Positions 51,548 to 60,021 of a stretch of 64,000 nucleotides of DNA are shown piece by piece (the stretch's first letter is position 1; each line of letters starts with the position of its first letter). The position numbers and the translations under genes are program-made. The notes beneath the pieces were generated by a model that had not been told where the DNA came from, searched no databases, and saw only the letters and a list, made by a program, of their open reading frames with translations. Source of the DNA: UBA1723 sp045642085 (lineage in GTDB: Bacteria > Bacteroidota > Bacteroidia > Bacteroidales > Paludibacteraceae); NCBI GenBank assembly GCA_045642085.1, contig JAZUIF010000013.1:47102-111101 (forward strand). The letters run 5' to 3'.

Positions 51548-52204
51548 TTATTTAGATTTTAGCATTTCATCTAGCATCTCCATCGTCTCATTAGTATTGG
51601 CAATGACGATGCTATCCCATCCACAATTGACTGCCATTTTCACATTGTATTGGCTATCATCAAAAAAGATAATATCCTTACCACTGCAGCCGAATTTTTC
51701 TTTGATACTCTCCTCCACTGTCTCAAATATTCTTGCTTCAGGTTTTTTCATATGAAGTTCATGTGAAAGATAAAGAGCATCGAAATAATCGTGGATATCA
51801 CGTCCGGCTACCTGTCGAAAATGATTCTGCATCACATTATCAATATGAGGCTGGTTGACGTTGCTTAGCATACACACCGTCTTTCCATGCTCATGTCGAA
51901 GGCTGTAAATCATATTTAGCAAGTCGACAGGCGTCTCTCCTATCATCGAGTTCCAAGCGTCGACAATATCTTTTCCAGATATATTCTTACTCGACAAACC
52001 AACCAATTCATCGCAGAATTTTTCTACAGATATCAATCCATATTCTAATGCACCAAAAGGTCCATTCTGTGAACAGTTGCCAATCATTGCCGCAGCATTA
52101 TCAATTCCAAGCTGACGGAAATTCTCCACACACTCCCTACGATAAAGGCTAACCAGTACCATGCCAAGGTCGAAAACAAAGACCTTATGATCAGATATAT
52201 TCAT
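51548..52204 (-). CDS. HAD-family phosphatase, YihX-like
   Basis: 218 residues, haloacid-dehalogenase fold with helical cap (subclass IA). Motif I is FDLGMV (11-16): the nucleophile Asp12 is followed by x-Gly, as in the YihX-type sugar-phosphate phosphatases that have DIGNV, rather than D-x-D. Motif III Lys is in LHMKKPEARIFE and motif IV is IIFFDDSQYNVKMA. Stands alone, convergent with the helicase. Substrate probably a small phosphosugar or nucleotide, but not determinable. Confidence 0.82.
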   Translation of the reverse strand: MNISDHKVFVFDLGMVLVSLYRRECVENFRQLGIDNAAAMIGNCSQNGPFGALEYGLISVEKFCDELVGLSSKNISGKDIVDAWNSMIGETPVDLLNMIYSLRHEHGKTVCMLSNVNQPHIDNVMQNHFRQVAGRDIHDYFDALYLSHELHMKKPEARIFETVEESIKEKFGCSGKDIIFFDDSQYNVKMAVNCGWDSIVIANTNETMEMLDEMLKSK

Positions 52205-52332
52205 AGATTTATTTTTAAACGTAAATTTTACGAATCATTTTTCGGTAATTTTACGTTACAGTTCAAACTCATTTTCAAACACCTCGCAAATTTATAATTA
52301 ACTCCACATTTTCGCAAATCGACAATTTTGAT

Positions 52333-52340
52333 TACTTTTG
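52333..52340 (+). promoter_or_regulatory. -7 box for ychF
   Basis: TACTTTTG, an exact match, 38 bases before the start. Confidence 0.6.
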
Positions 52341-52378
52341 TGAAAAATTTCGTAAAAAACTAAAAAGATTATATAAAA

Positions 52379-53479
52379 ATGGCACTTCAATGCGGTATTG
52401 TCGGCTTGCCAAACGTAGGTAAATCGACACTTTTCAACTGCTTGTCGAACGCAAAGGCACAGGCAGCAAACTTTCCATTCTGTACTATCGAACCTAACGT
52501 CGGCGTCATAACTGTACCAGATGATCGTTTGGTGACTTTGGAGAACCTTGTTCACCCACAGCGTGTTGTACCAACAACAGTTGAGATCGTGGATATCGCC
52601 GGTTTGGTGAAGGGAGCAAGTAAGGGAGAAGGACTTGGAAACAAGTTTTTGGCCAACATCCGTGAGACAGACGCCATCCTACACGTATTGCGTTGCTTCG
52701 ACAATGAGAACGTGACTCATGTCGACGGAAGCGTGAATCCAGTTCGTGACAAAGAAATCATCGACACAGAGCTACAGCTTAAGGATCTTGAGACAGTAGA
52801 GAGCCGTTTGACAAAGCTTAAGAAGCAGGCTCAGACAGGTGGAGACAAGGCAGCTAAGGCGACATGCGACGTGCTTGAGAAATATAGAGCTATATTGCTT
52901 GAGGGAAAATCAGCAAGAGCAACAGAGCTTACAAAAGAGGAGAAGGAATTGGTAAAAGACCTTTATCTTTTGACTACAAAGCCAGTAATGTACGTTTGCA
53001 ACGTCGACGAGGCAAGCGCAGTGACAGGAAACAAGTATACTGAGGCTGTAAAAGAGGCAATCAAAGACGAGAACGCAGAGATGCTAATCGTAGCAGCGGC
53101 TACAGAGGCCGACATCAACGAGCTAGAGACATTCGAGGAGCGTCAGGAGTTCCTTGAGGCAGCTGGATTGAAAGAGTCGGGAGTTGTTCGTTTGATCAAG
53201 TCAGCATACAAGCTTTTGGATCTACAGACATACTTCACAGCCGGAGTACAGGAGGTAAGAGCATGGACATTCATCCGTGGATCGAAAGCTCCACAGTGTG
53301 CTGGAATCATCCACTCAGATTTCGAGAAGGGATTCATCCGTGCTGAGGTAATCAAGTACGATGATTTCGTAGCACTAGGAAGTGAGGCAGCATGTCGTGA
53401 AGCAGGTAAGATTTCAATCGAAGGAAAGGAATACGTTTGCCAGGACGGTGATTTGATGCACTTCAGATTCAACGTGTAA
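52379..53479 (+). CDS. ychF: YchF/OLA1 ribosome-binding ATPase
   Basis: 366 residues. P-loop GLPNVGKS (9-16), G3 DIAGLVKGASKGEGLG, and NVDE in place of the G4 NKxD, the change that switches this family from GTP to ATP. The C-terminal TGS domain contains VRAWTFIRGSKAPQCAG and EGKEYVCQDGDLMHFRFNV. Cytoplasmic, ribosome-associated, stress-related regulator. Transcribed alone. Confidence 0.95.
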   Translation: MALQCGIVGLPNVGKSTLFNCLSNAKAQAANFPFCTIEPNVGVITVPDDRLVTLENLVHPQRVVPTTVEIVDIAGLVKGASKGEGLGNKFLANIRETDAILHVLRCFDNENVTHVDGSVNPVRDKEIIDTELQLKDLETVESRLTKLKKQAQTGGDKAAKATCDVLEKYRAILLEGKSARATELTKEEKELVKDLYLLTTKPVMYVCNVDEASAVTGNKYTEAVKEAIKDENAEMLIVAAATEADINELETFEERQEFLEAAGLKESGVVRLIKSAYKLLDLQTYFTAGVQEVRAWTFIRGSKAPQCAGIIHSDFEKGFIRAEVIKYDDFVALGSEAACREAGKISIEGKEYVCQDGDLMHFRFNV

Positions 53480-53483
53480 TCAA

Positions 53484-53508
53484 GTAGAGACGTGGCGTGC
53501 CGCGTCTC
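53484..53508. repeat. GTAGAGACG palindrome, copy d
   Basis: GTAGAGACG then TGGCGTGCCG and CGTCTC just after the ychF stop. The stem includes one G-T pair. Confidence 0.75.
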
Positions 53509-53569
53509 ATTATTATATATGTGCCGCATCATACTAGCAAAATAAAATTCACAAAAGGGCAGAAAAAAT

Positions 53570-53600
53570 TTTGTTTTGAAACAAATTATTTCTACTTTTG
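53570..53600 (+). promoter_or_regulatory. Promoter of the tRNA gene
   Basis: TTTG 53570-53573, 19-base spacer, TACTTTTG 53593-53600, 38 bases before the mature 5' end. Confidence 0.7.
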
Positions 53601-53638
53601 CAGACGATTTCAAAAACCGACTTTAACTGGTTGGTTTC

Positions 53639-53712
53639 GGGCCTATAGCTCAGTTGGTTAGAGCAACGGACTCATAACCCGTGGGTCACTGGTTCAAGCC
53701 CAGTTGGGCCCA
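53639..53712 (+). tRNA. tRNA with CAT anticodon (elongator Met or lysidine-modified Ile2)
   Basis: 74 nt cloverleaf. The acceptor stem GGGCCTA pairs with TGGGCCC with one wobble; the D-arm contains AGCTCAGTTGGTTAGAGC; the anticodon arm ACGGA-CTCATAA-CCCGT gives CAT; the T-arm is ACTGG-TTCAAGC-CCAGT. The discriminator base is A, followed by CCC, so CCA is not encoded. The T-arm resembles Ile2 tRNAs, but a CAT anticodon alone cannot separate Met from Ile2. The rest of the gap up to the DUF1573 gene (53713-53979) is AT-rich with no feature seen. Confidence 0.92.
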
Positions 53713-53979
53713 CCCACGAATCAAACAGATAGAGATGCACAAATGTGTGTCTCTATTTTTTGTTAAGGCCATTAGAGATGCATCCATTTTATCACAAATC
53801 TTGCTAATAATTAAAGCAATAAATTGATAAAATATGATAGTTTTTTCTATAAAAATGATTTAAAAATCCAAATTTTACTAGTATCTGCCTCAAAACATAA
53901 TTACGCAGACACAAAAAGAGATAAGCACCAATTCAAACATTAAAAAATGTTATAAAAACGGCATTTTCTAAGTGGTTTG

Positions 53980-54011
53980 TTTGCTACAAGACAAAAAGAC
54001 TATTATATTTG
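53980..54011 (+). promoter_or_regulatory. Promoter of the DUF1573 gene
   Basis: TTTG 53980-53983, 20-base spacer, TATATTTG 54004-54011. Confidence 0.7.
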
Positions 54012-54058
54012 CAGAAAAGAACTAAAAAAGGGTATTAACATTTTAATGTAATAGTAAC

Positions 54059-54454
54059 ATGAAAAGATTAATAATTACTTTATGCACAGCATTAATGGCA
54101 GCTGTTTCATTCGCTGCTGCTGGAATAAAGTTCGACGAAATAGTACACAATTTTGGCACATTTGATGAGTCAAAAGGTAAGGTGACTTGCGAATTCAAGT
54201 TCACTAACACAGGTGATTCGCCATTGGTACTACAGGAAGTTAAGGCAAGTTGTGGTTGCACAACTCCAGAGTGGACAAAGACACCAGTTGCTCCAGGCAA
54301 GACAGGTGTTGTTAAGGCTACGTACAACGCTACAGGTCGTCCAGGTGCATTCAACAAGACTATCACTGTAAAGTCAAACGCTGGTGAGACTAAACTTACT
54401 ATCAAGGGTGAGGTTTCTAACGGAAAGACAGCTCCAGCAGGAGAGGACTTATAA
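54059..54454 (+). CDS. DUF1573 secreted protein
   Basis: 131 residues: signal peptide 1-20 (SFAAA) and a single Ig-like beta-sandwich. HNFGTFDESKGKVTCEFKFT and VKASCGCTTPEWTKTPVAPG are the family hallmark, with the paired cysteines of SCGCTTP. DUF1573 proteins are small periplasmic or surface proteins of unknown function common in Bacteroidota. Transcribed alone, from its own promoter to a strong terminator. Confidence 0.9.
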   Translation: MKRLIITLCTALMAAVSFAAAGIKFDEIVHNFGTFDESKGKVTCEFKFTNTGDSPLVLQEVKASCGCTTPEWTKTPVAPGKTGVVKATYNATGRPGAFNKTITVKSNAGETKLTIKGEVSNGKTAPAGEDL

Positions 54455-54478
54455 GAGTTTGTATATAACGAATTAAAC

Positions 54479-54519
54479 AGAAGGGGTTCATGATTGCTCA
54501 TGAACCCCTTCTATTTTTT
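54479..54519 (+). terminator. Terminator of the DUF1573 gene
   Basis: A 15-bp perfect stem AGAAGGGGTTCATGA / TCATGAACCCCTTCT with loop TTGC, followed by ATTTTTT. Confidence 0.9.
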
Positions 54520-54569
54520 GATACTATCTAATAACCCTGGTATTAATATCGCATTTGACCCCAATGAGG

Positions 54570-54681
54570 ATTGTTAAGGGCGGAACGCCCTAACCCACCA
54601 ATAAACGCGAGCCCGGAGGGCGAGCGGATATAATCAACCACAGAGGCTCAGAGCTCTCAGAGAAAGACTGTGTCTTTTTTT
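54570..54681. repeat. GC-rich hairpin cluster in the DUF1573-dcp gap
   Basis: Three hairpins in a row unlike the AT-rich surroundings: GTTAAGGGCG/CGCCCTAAC (54573-54594), GAGCCC/GGGCGAGC-type (54609-54625), and AAGAC/GTCTT with T7 (54664-54680). The stretch CCACAGAGGCTCAGAG between them resembles dispersed non-coding repeats of other bacteria. This and the flanking terminators account for the 357-base gap; no gene is seen. Confidence 0.6.
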
Positions 54682-54743
54682 GAGAAAAAGAGATAGATAT
54701 CGGTCAACAGATAGAAAAGAGCTATTTTTATTGACTATACTCA

Positions 54744-54780
54744 ACAAAAAAGTAGAGACGCCACAATGTGACGTCTCTAC
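54744..54780 (-). terminator. Terminator of dcp made from a GTAGAGACG palindrome
   Basis: GTAGAGACG-CCACAATGTG-ACGTCTCTAC (54752-54780). On the minus strand it is followed by TTTTTTGTTG, just past the dcp stop. Confidence 0.85.
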
Positions 54781-54811
54781 AATTATACATTCAGCATTTA
54801 TAATTTAGCTT

Positions 54812-56920
54812 TTATTTTACGCCGTTTCTCTTCAATAGAGCATCAATAGTTGGCTCCTGACCACGGAATCTCTTGTAAAGCGTCATTGGATGCTCGCTTC
54901 CTCCTTTTTCCAACACTTCACGACGGAATCTCTCCGCTGTCTGCTGATTGAAGATTCCTTCTGCCTTGAATGCGGCAAACGCATCTGCATCAAGCACCTC
55001 TGCCCACTTGTAACCGTAGTAGCCGGCTGAATAACCTCCTGAGAAGATATGTGTGAAATTGGCACTCATTAGCGACGACGGAACTGAATTCAACAATTGT
55101 GTCTTTGCCCATGCCTGCTCCTCAAACTGCTTGACATCTCCTGTGTATGGAGCCTCAAGTGTATGCCATGCCATATCAAGATAACCAAATGATAGCTGAC
55201 GCAATGTGAAGTAGCCTGTGTTGAAATTAGCAGCCTTACGTATCTTCTCTATCAACTCTGCAGGGATCTTCTCTCCTGTCTTATAATGCTTTGCAAATGA
55301 GTCGAGATATTCTTTCTCAAGAGCCCAGTTTTCCATCAACTGTGATGGCAACTCCACGAAATCTCTATATACATTTGTTCCTGACAACGACGCGAAACGT
55401 GATTTAGCTACCATTCCATGGATTGAGTGTCCAAACTCATGAAGGAATGTTGTAAGTTCGTCGAAAGTTAGTAGAGATGGCTCATTCTCTGTCGGAGGTG
55501 AAAAATTCATCACGATAGATATATGTGGTCGAGAATCAGTACCATCTTTCTCAATCCACTGTGGCTTAAACTCTGTCATCCAGGCTCCACCACTCTTTCC
55601 TTCACGTGGATGGAAATCTGTGTAAAGCACAGCAAGGTATTTGCCATCCTTGTCGATAACGTCGAATGCCTCAACTTCTGGGTGGTAAACCTCTATCTTG
55701 TCGTTCTTGACAAACTGTAATCCGTAGAGTCTTGTCGCCAATCCAAATACTCCCTTCTTCACATTCTCAAGCTCAAGGTATGGCTTGATCTGCTCATCGT
55801 TGATTGAGTATTCCTTCTCACGCAATTTCTCCGAATAATAGCTCCAATCCCATGGCTGGAAATCTGCTTTCGACACAGGAGTAGAATATGAAGCAGCGAA
55901 ATCCTTCACAGCCTCAACCTCTTTCAATGCAGTTGGTTTATATGCGTCAAGTAGCTGATCCAACAGATTATATACATTCTCCTTCTTCTCTGCCATACGA
56001 TGACGCAAGATCTTGTCGGCATGAGTCTTATAGCCAAGCAAATTTGCTATTTTAAGGCGAGTTTCAGCAATTTTTCTAAGCACTTCAACATTACTGCTTT
56101 CTCCAGATGTAGAACGAGAATTATAAGCCAAATAAATTGTCTTTCTCAACTCACGGTTGTCAGCATATTTCATGAATGGCACATACGACGGTGCTTTCAA
56201 TGTGAATACGTATCCGTCGAAGTTTTCCTTCTTTGCCTCCTCTTTGGCAGCGTCAAGATTCGCCTGAGGAAGACCACTCAACTGAGATGCGTCCGCAACC
56301 TTTAGTTTATATTCATTAGTCGACTTCAACACATTCTGCTGGAATTGCAAAGTAAGTGATGAAAGCTGCTTGCTTAGTTCTGAAAACTCCTTCTGCTTGT
56401 CGGCAGGAAGAGTCGCTCCCATATTCTCGAAAGACTCATATGTATCTTCAAGAAGTTTCTTCTCCTCAATAGAAAGATTAAGAGCATCTTTCTTCTCGTA
56501 AACTGCCTTCACACGTGCGAAAAGGGCAGCATCCTGATAGATTACATTATTATGTTCTGTCTCCTCAGGAGAGATTTCACCAGCAATATTGTCCAATTCA
56601 TCGTTGGTTTCGGCACTCAACAGATTATAGAAGCAATATTGGATATTTGAAAGCATATCACCCGACGCCTCCAAAGCCACAATCGTATTCTCGAAAGTCG
56701 GAGCCTCAGGATTATTCTTAATCTTCTCAATCTCCTTGTTATGCTCCTTCATTGCAAGACGCATAGCCTGAAGATATTCAGATGCCGGATACTGAGAAAA
56801 TCTTAACGTATTATGTGGAGTGTCGAACACCGTCCACTTCTTGATCAATTCATTTTCATTAACTTGTGCTGTCATAACAAACCAATTAAATAATAATATA
56901 ATGCTTAATAGATTCTTCAT
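54812..56920 (-). CDS. dcp: M3-family peptidyl-dipeptidase Dcp
   Basis: 702-residue zinc metallopeptidase with signal peptide (1-18), so exported to the periplasm, where it would remove C-terminal dipeptides from oligopeptides. The zinc site HEFGH is at 494-498 (FLHEFGHSIHGM), with the downstream third-ligand region. The N-terminal NPLLKKW-type start (NELIKKWTVFDTPHN) and GYKTHADKILRHRMA are typical of Dcp. Last gene of the leftward group. Its 5' side holds another palindrome (56941). Confidence 0.93.
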   Translation of the reverse strand: MKNLLSIILLFNWFVMTAQVNENELIKKWTVFDTPHNTLRFSQYPASEYLQAMRLAMKEHNKEIEKIKNNPEAPTFENTIVALEASGDMLSNIQYCFYNLLSAETNDELDNIAGEISPEETEHNNVIYQDAALFARVKAVYEKKDALNLSIEEKKLLEDTYESFENMGATLPADKQKEFSELSKQLSSLTLQFQQNVLKSTNEYKLKVADASQLSGLPQANLDAAKEEAKKENFDGYVFTLKAPSYVPFMKYADNRELRKTIYLAYNSRSTSGESSNVEVLRKIAETRLKIANLLGYKTHADKILRHRMAEKKENVYNLLDQLLDAYKPTALKEVEAVKDFAASYSTPVSKADFQPWDWSYYSEKLREKEYSINDEQIKPYLELENVKKGVFGLATRLYGLQFVKNDKIEVYHPEVEAFDVIDKDGKYLAVLYTDFHPREGKSGGAWMTEFKPQWIEKDGTDSRPHISIVMNFSPPTENEPSLLTFDELTTFLHEFGHSIHGMVAKSRFASLSGTNVYRDFVELPSQLMENWALEKEYLDSFAKHYKTGEKIPAELIEKIRKAANFNTGYFTLRQLSFGYLDMAWHTLEAPYTGDVKQFEEQAWAKTQLLNSVPSSLMSANFTHIFSGGYSAGYYGYKWAEVLDADAFAAFKAEGIFNQQTAERFRREVLEKGGSEHPMTLYKRFRGQEPTIDALLKRNGVK

Positions 56921-56940
56921 GTAGATTAATTAACCCAATT

Positions 56941-56964
56941 GTAGAGACGCGAGATCTCGAGTCT
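56941..56964. repeat. GTAGAGACG palindrome, copy e
   Basis: GTAGAGACGCGAGATCTCGAGTCT between dcp and the biotin carrier gene; one arm has C-to-A relative to copy a. Confidence 0.85.
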
Positions 56965-56974
56965 TTACTACCTT

Positions 56975-57313
56975 TTAATAATTAATTTCAATTACAACGA
57001 GTGATTTCGATCTCACCGCATTGTCGCCGACAGAATAATTAACCTCTTTAACTATACCGTCGACTGGCGAAAAGATTCGGTTGTACATCTTCATTGCTTC
57101 GATTGTCGCAACCACATCTCCCTTCTTTATCTTTTTGTCGACAGGAACAATATCTATAACCTTGCCCGCGATTGGAGGGAAGACCTTATGTAGGGACAAT
57201 CCCTTGTGGTTGCCCTCTTCTTTATTATGGGCAGGCACAAGGCCAGCCCCTACATCCTCCCTTACGAACGTCTTATATTTTATTCCGTTGATCTCTATCT
57301 CAACCTGCTTCAT
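56975..57313 (-). CDS. Biotin carboxyl carrier protein of an acyl-CoA carboxylase
   Basis: 112 residues. The biotinyl domain lies at 47-112 with acceptor Lys75 in EAMKM and the hammerhead strands VFPPIAGKVIDIVPVDK and VDGIVKEVNYSVGDNAVRSK. Residues 21-41 (VGAGLVPAHNKEEGNHKGLS) are encoded by a 64-base inverted-repeat element (57190-57253), inserted in frame in the usually Ala/Pro-rich linker. It lies 15 bases downstream of the carboxyltransferase gene. No biotin carboxylase or decarboxylase beta subunit is next to it. Confidence 0.88.
   Translation of the reverse strand: MKQVEIEINGIKYKTFVREDVGAGLVPAHNKEEGNHKGLSLHKVFPPIAGKVIDIVPVDKKIKKGDVVATIEAMKMYNRIFSPVDGIVKEVNYSVGDNAVRSKSLVVIEINY
57190..57253. 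repeat. REP-like inverted repeat inside the biotin carrier gene
   Basis: Outer arms GTAGGGACAATCCCTTGTGG and the complement of CACAAGGCCAGCCCCTAC, ending GTAG...CTAC, with inner GCCC/GGGC. It keeps the reading frame (codons 21-41). Confidence 0.85.
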
Positions 57314-57328
57314 AAGATTTGATTCGAA

Positions 57329-58870
57329 TTAAGCTGGTGTCAAACCATGTTTTTTATTAGGTCGATCTACCTTTTTACCTTTCAAAGAGGCAAAAGCATC
57401 AATCACTCGGCTACGTACATCTTGAGGCATAACCACATCATCGATATAACCTTTTGCACCGGCCTCATAAGGATTAGCATATTCACGTCGATACTGCTCG
57501 GCTTTCTCCTTTTTGAATGCGTCAAGATCACCACCAGCCTCAACAAGAGATTTGATTTCTTTATGATAAAGTACCGACACTGCGCTCTCTGGTCCCATGA
57601 CCGCTATCTCTGCAGTTGGTAGACAGAATACGTAGTCGGCTCCTATATGTCGGCTTCCCAACGCCACATATCCTCCACCGTAGGCTTTTCTAAGCACCAC
57701 AGTAATCATTGGAATTGTAGCTTCAGCGTAGGCATAGAAAAGTTTTGCCCCATGACGCACTGCACCTGAATGCTCTCCCTCCACACCTGGCAAACAACCA
57801 GGCACGTCCATCAAAGTCAACAACGGAATATTGAATGCATCGCAGAAACGGATGAATCGTGACGCTTTGTCTGCTGCGTCGGCATCAAGTGCACCAGCAA
57901 GATAATTAGGTTGATTTGCCACGACACCCACTGTCGCACCATCCATTCTGATAAATCCACACACAATATTAGGTGCAAACATCTCATGCACCTCAAGAAA
58001 GGAATCCTTGTCAGCCACACATTTCACCACCTCACGTACATCATATGGTTCTTTTCCATCTGAAGGAAGGATTGATTCGATATTGCATAAAGAATCGTCC
58101 GTAGAGACGCGAGATCTCGCGTCTTTCTCAAGATTATTATCATCTGCAGATTGCGGTAGATATTCAAGCAATCGTCTCACCTGAGCAAGACAATCTTTCT
58201 CATTTTCTGCGAAGAAATGGGCTGTTCCTGCCTTTTCAGCATGGACCCTAGCTCCACCCAAATCCTCCTGTGATATTGTTTCGCCCATCACCGTCTCAAC
58301 AACAGTTGGGCCAGTTAGAAACATCTTTGATATTCCGTCGACCATAAAGACGAAATCAGTCAAAGCTGGAGAATAAGCAGCGCCACCAGCACATGGGCCC
58401 ATCACCACTGAAATCTGTGGCACCAATCCCGAAAGAAGAGTATTGCGATAGAATATCTCTCCATAACCACATAATGAATCAACACCATCCTGAATACGTG
58501 CGCCACCTGAATCGTTAATACCGATTATAGGGCAACGCATCTTAGCTGCCAAATCCTGAATCTTAGTGATTTTTCTTGCGTGACGCAAACCAAGACTTCC
58601 TCCAAGCACTGTGAAATCTTGAGCGAAGACACAAACGTTTTTACCATTGATTTTTGCTGTTCCACAAACGACTCCATCTCCGGGTGCATCGTCGCCATCC
58701 TTATGGACAAACATATCAGTCTCACGGAACGAGGCAGCGTCGACTAATAATTCTATTCTTTCACGAGCCGTAAGCAATCCTTTGGCGTGACGCTTCTCGA
58801 TAGCTGCCTCACCACCACACAACAACGCTTTCTCACGTCGACTTTCAAGCTCAGTAATCTTCTCTTTCAT
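57329..58870 (-). CDS. pccB: Propionyl/methylmalonyl-CoA carboxyltransferase subunit
   Basis: 513 residues, biotin-dependent acyl-CoA carboxyltransferase that moves carboxyl between biotin and an acyl-CoA, in propionate or methylmalonyl-CoA metabolism. Two crotonase-type halves: GINDSGGARIQDGVDSLCGY (117-136), VMGPCAGGAAYSPALTDF (156-173), and the second-half VDVPGC-like LMDVPGCLPGVEGEHSGAVR and RKAYGGGYVALGSR. The inter-domain linker 249-258 (KDARSRVSTD) is encoded by a GTAGAGACG palindrome (58101-58124). Whether it serves PCC or methylmalonyl-CoA decarboxylase (MmdA) cannot be settled without the partner subunits. Confidence 0.9.
   Translation of the reverse strand: MKEKITELESRREKALLCGGEAAIEKRHAKGLLTARERIELLVDAASFRETDMFVHKDGDDAPGDGVVCGTAKINGKNVCVFAQDFTVLGGSLGLRHARKITKIQDLAAKMRCPIIGINDSGGARIQDGVDSLCGYGEIFYRNTLLSGLVPQISVVMGPCAGGAAYSPALTDFVFMVDGISKMFLTGPTVVETVMGETISQEDLGGARVHAEKAGTAHFFAENEKDCLAQVRRLLEYLPQSADDNNLEKDARSRVSTDDSLCNIESILPSDGKEPYDVREVVKCVADKDSFLEVHEMFAPNIVCGFIRMDGATVGVVANQPNYLAGALDADAADKASRFIRFCDAFNIPLLTLMDVPGCLPGVEGEHSGAVRHGAKLFYAYAEATIPMITVVLRKAYGGGYVALGSRHIGADYVFCLPTAEIAVMGPESAVSVLYHKEIKSLVEAGGDLDAFKKEKAEQYRREYANPYEAGAKGYIDDVVMPQDVRSRVIDAFASLKGKKVDRPNKKHGLTPA
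58101..58124. repeat. GTAGAGACG palindrome inside pccB, copy f
   Basis: Base-for-base the same GTAG plus 20-base palindrome as copies a and b, but inside a coding region at codons 249-257. Confidence 0.92.
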
Positions 58871-58903
58871 AACGTTTACGTTAACGATAACCTTGACAGT
58901 ATA

Positions 58904-60013
58904 TTATTTTGGTGCTCGTCTATAAAGGAATATCGCAATCAATAGGAACAATAAATTAGGAATCCAAACAGCAATTCGTGGACTTAATCCACCACTGACT
59001 GCAAAGGTTGCCGAAATCGTATCAAATAGGATATACGAGAAACTTAATGCCAATCCAATACCAAGATTCATACCCATTCCTCCCTTCACCTTCTTACTAG
59101 CCAAAGCAAATCCAATCGTAGTAAGGATGAATGCCGCAAAAGGCTGTGAATGTCGTTTCTCATATTCAATTTCAAATTCCTGAATACTACCAACTCCACG
59201 ACTACGCTGTTTATCAATATAGTGCTTAAGTTGAGAATTGGTCATCTGTTGTTGCATTTCTCGGTAGACAAAGAAATCTTCCGTGTCGACATTAAGTGTA
59301 GTATCTTTTCTCTCGCCAGAAGTCATCGTTTCCTGCATTCCGACGAAATCACGAGTCACCCATTTGCGAAGCTCAAAATGTCCAAGGGTATCATAGTCGG
59401 CATATTGAGCAGTAGTACGGGATACAAGTGTCTTGCCATCGAACTTTTCCAGAGTCATTCTATAAGCACGTTTCAAACGTTTCTCATACGTGCCAATATA
59501 TAAAATCTTACCCTTCTCAACCTCAAATTGGATATTGGTAACATTCGTCTCCTTTTTATAAGCGTTTTTATATTTAGCCAAAAAATCAAGTCGCACCTCA
59601 TTAGCAGGAGGTATGACCACGCTCGACAAAATAAAAGTCATAACAGCAATCACAGCAGCTGATATCCAATACGGGACCATCAATCTATGGAAACTGATTC
59701 CAGAGGCGAATGTGGCGATAATCTCCGAATTATTAGCAAGTTGAGACGTGATAAAGATGACAGCAATAAACGTCATCAATGGAGAAAGCAGGTTTGAGAA
59801 ATACCATGCGAAGTTAACATAGTAATCAAAAACTATTTCCTTTAATGGTGCATCAGCAAGATTATCTATCTTTTCTGAAATATCGAACACAATAGCGACA
59901 CAGACAAGCAAAATAATCATCAAAAAGTATGCTCCAAGCACCTTCTTGATAATATAGAGGTCGAGCTTCTTAAGCCAAGGCGACGATACAAAAGGCAAAT
60001 TACTCATAGTCAA
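58904..60013 (-). CDS. lptG: LPS export permease LptG/YjgQ family
   Basis: 369 residues: three N-terminal and three C-terminal membrane segments flank a periplasmic beta-jellyroll (about 125-280, KGKILYIGTYEKRLKRAYRM). KLDLYIIKKVLGAYFLMIIL (15-35) and KRHSQPFAAFILTTIGFALA are typical of LptF/LptG. It works with the LptB ATPase to extract LPS from the inner membrane. The gene starts 8 bases after tgt, a pairing seen in other Bacteroidota. LptF versus LptG cannot be fully separated by eye. Confidence 0.88.
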   Translation of the reverse strand: MTMSNLPFVSSPWLKKLDLYIIKKVLGAYFLMIILLVCVAIVFDISEKIDNLADAPLKEIVFDYYVNFAWYFSNLLSPLMTFIAVIFITSQLANNSEIIATFASGISFHRLMVPYWISAAVIAVMTFILSSVVIPPANEVRLDFLAKYKNAYKKETNVTNIQFEVEKGKILYIGTYEKRLKRAYRMTLEKFDGKTLVSRTTAQYADYDTLGHFELRKWVTRDFVGMQETMTSGERKDTTLNVDTEDFFVYREMQQQMTNSQLKHYIDKQRSRGVGSIQEFEIEYEKRHSQPFAAFILTTIGFALASKKVKGGMGMNLGIGLALSFSYILFDTISATFAVSGGLSPRIAVWIPNLLFLLIAIFLYRRAPK

Positions 60014-60021
60014 CTTCTATT

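Noticed and set aside
53639..53760. tRNA 3' end as an integration site
   Set aside because: No integrase, phage gene or repeated tRNA tail was found downstream in the window.
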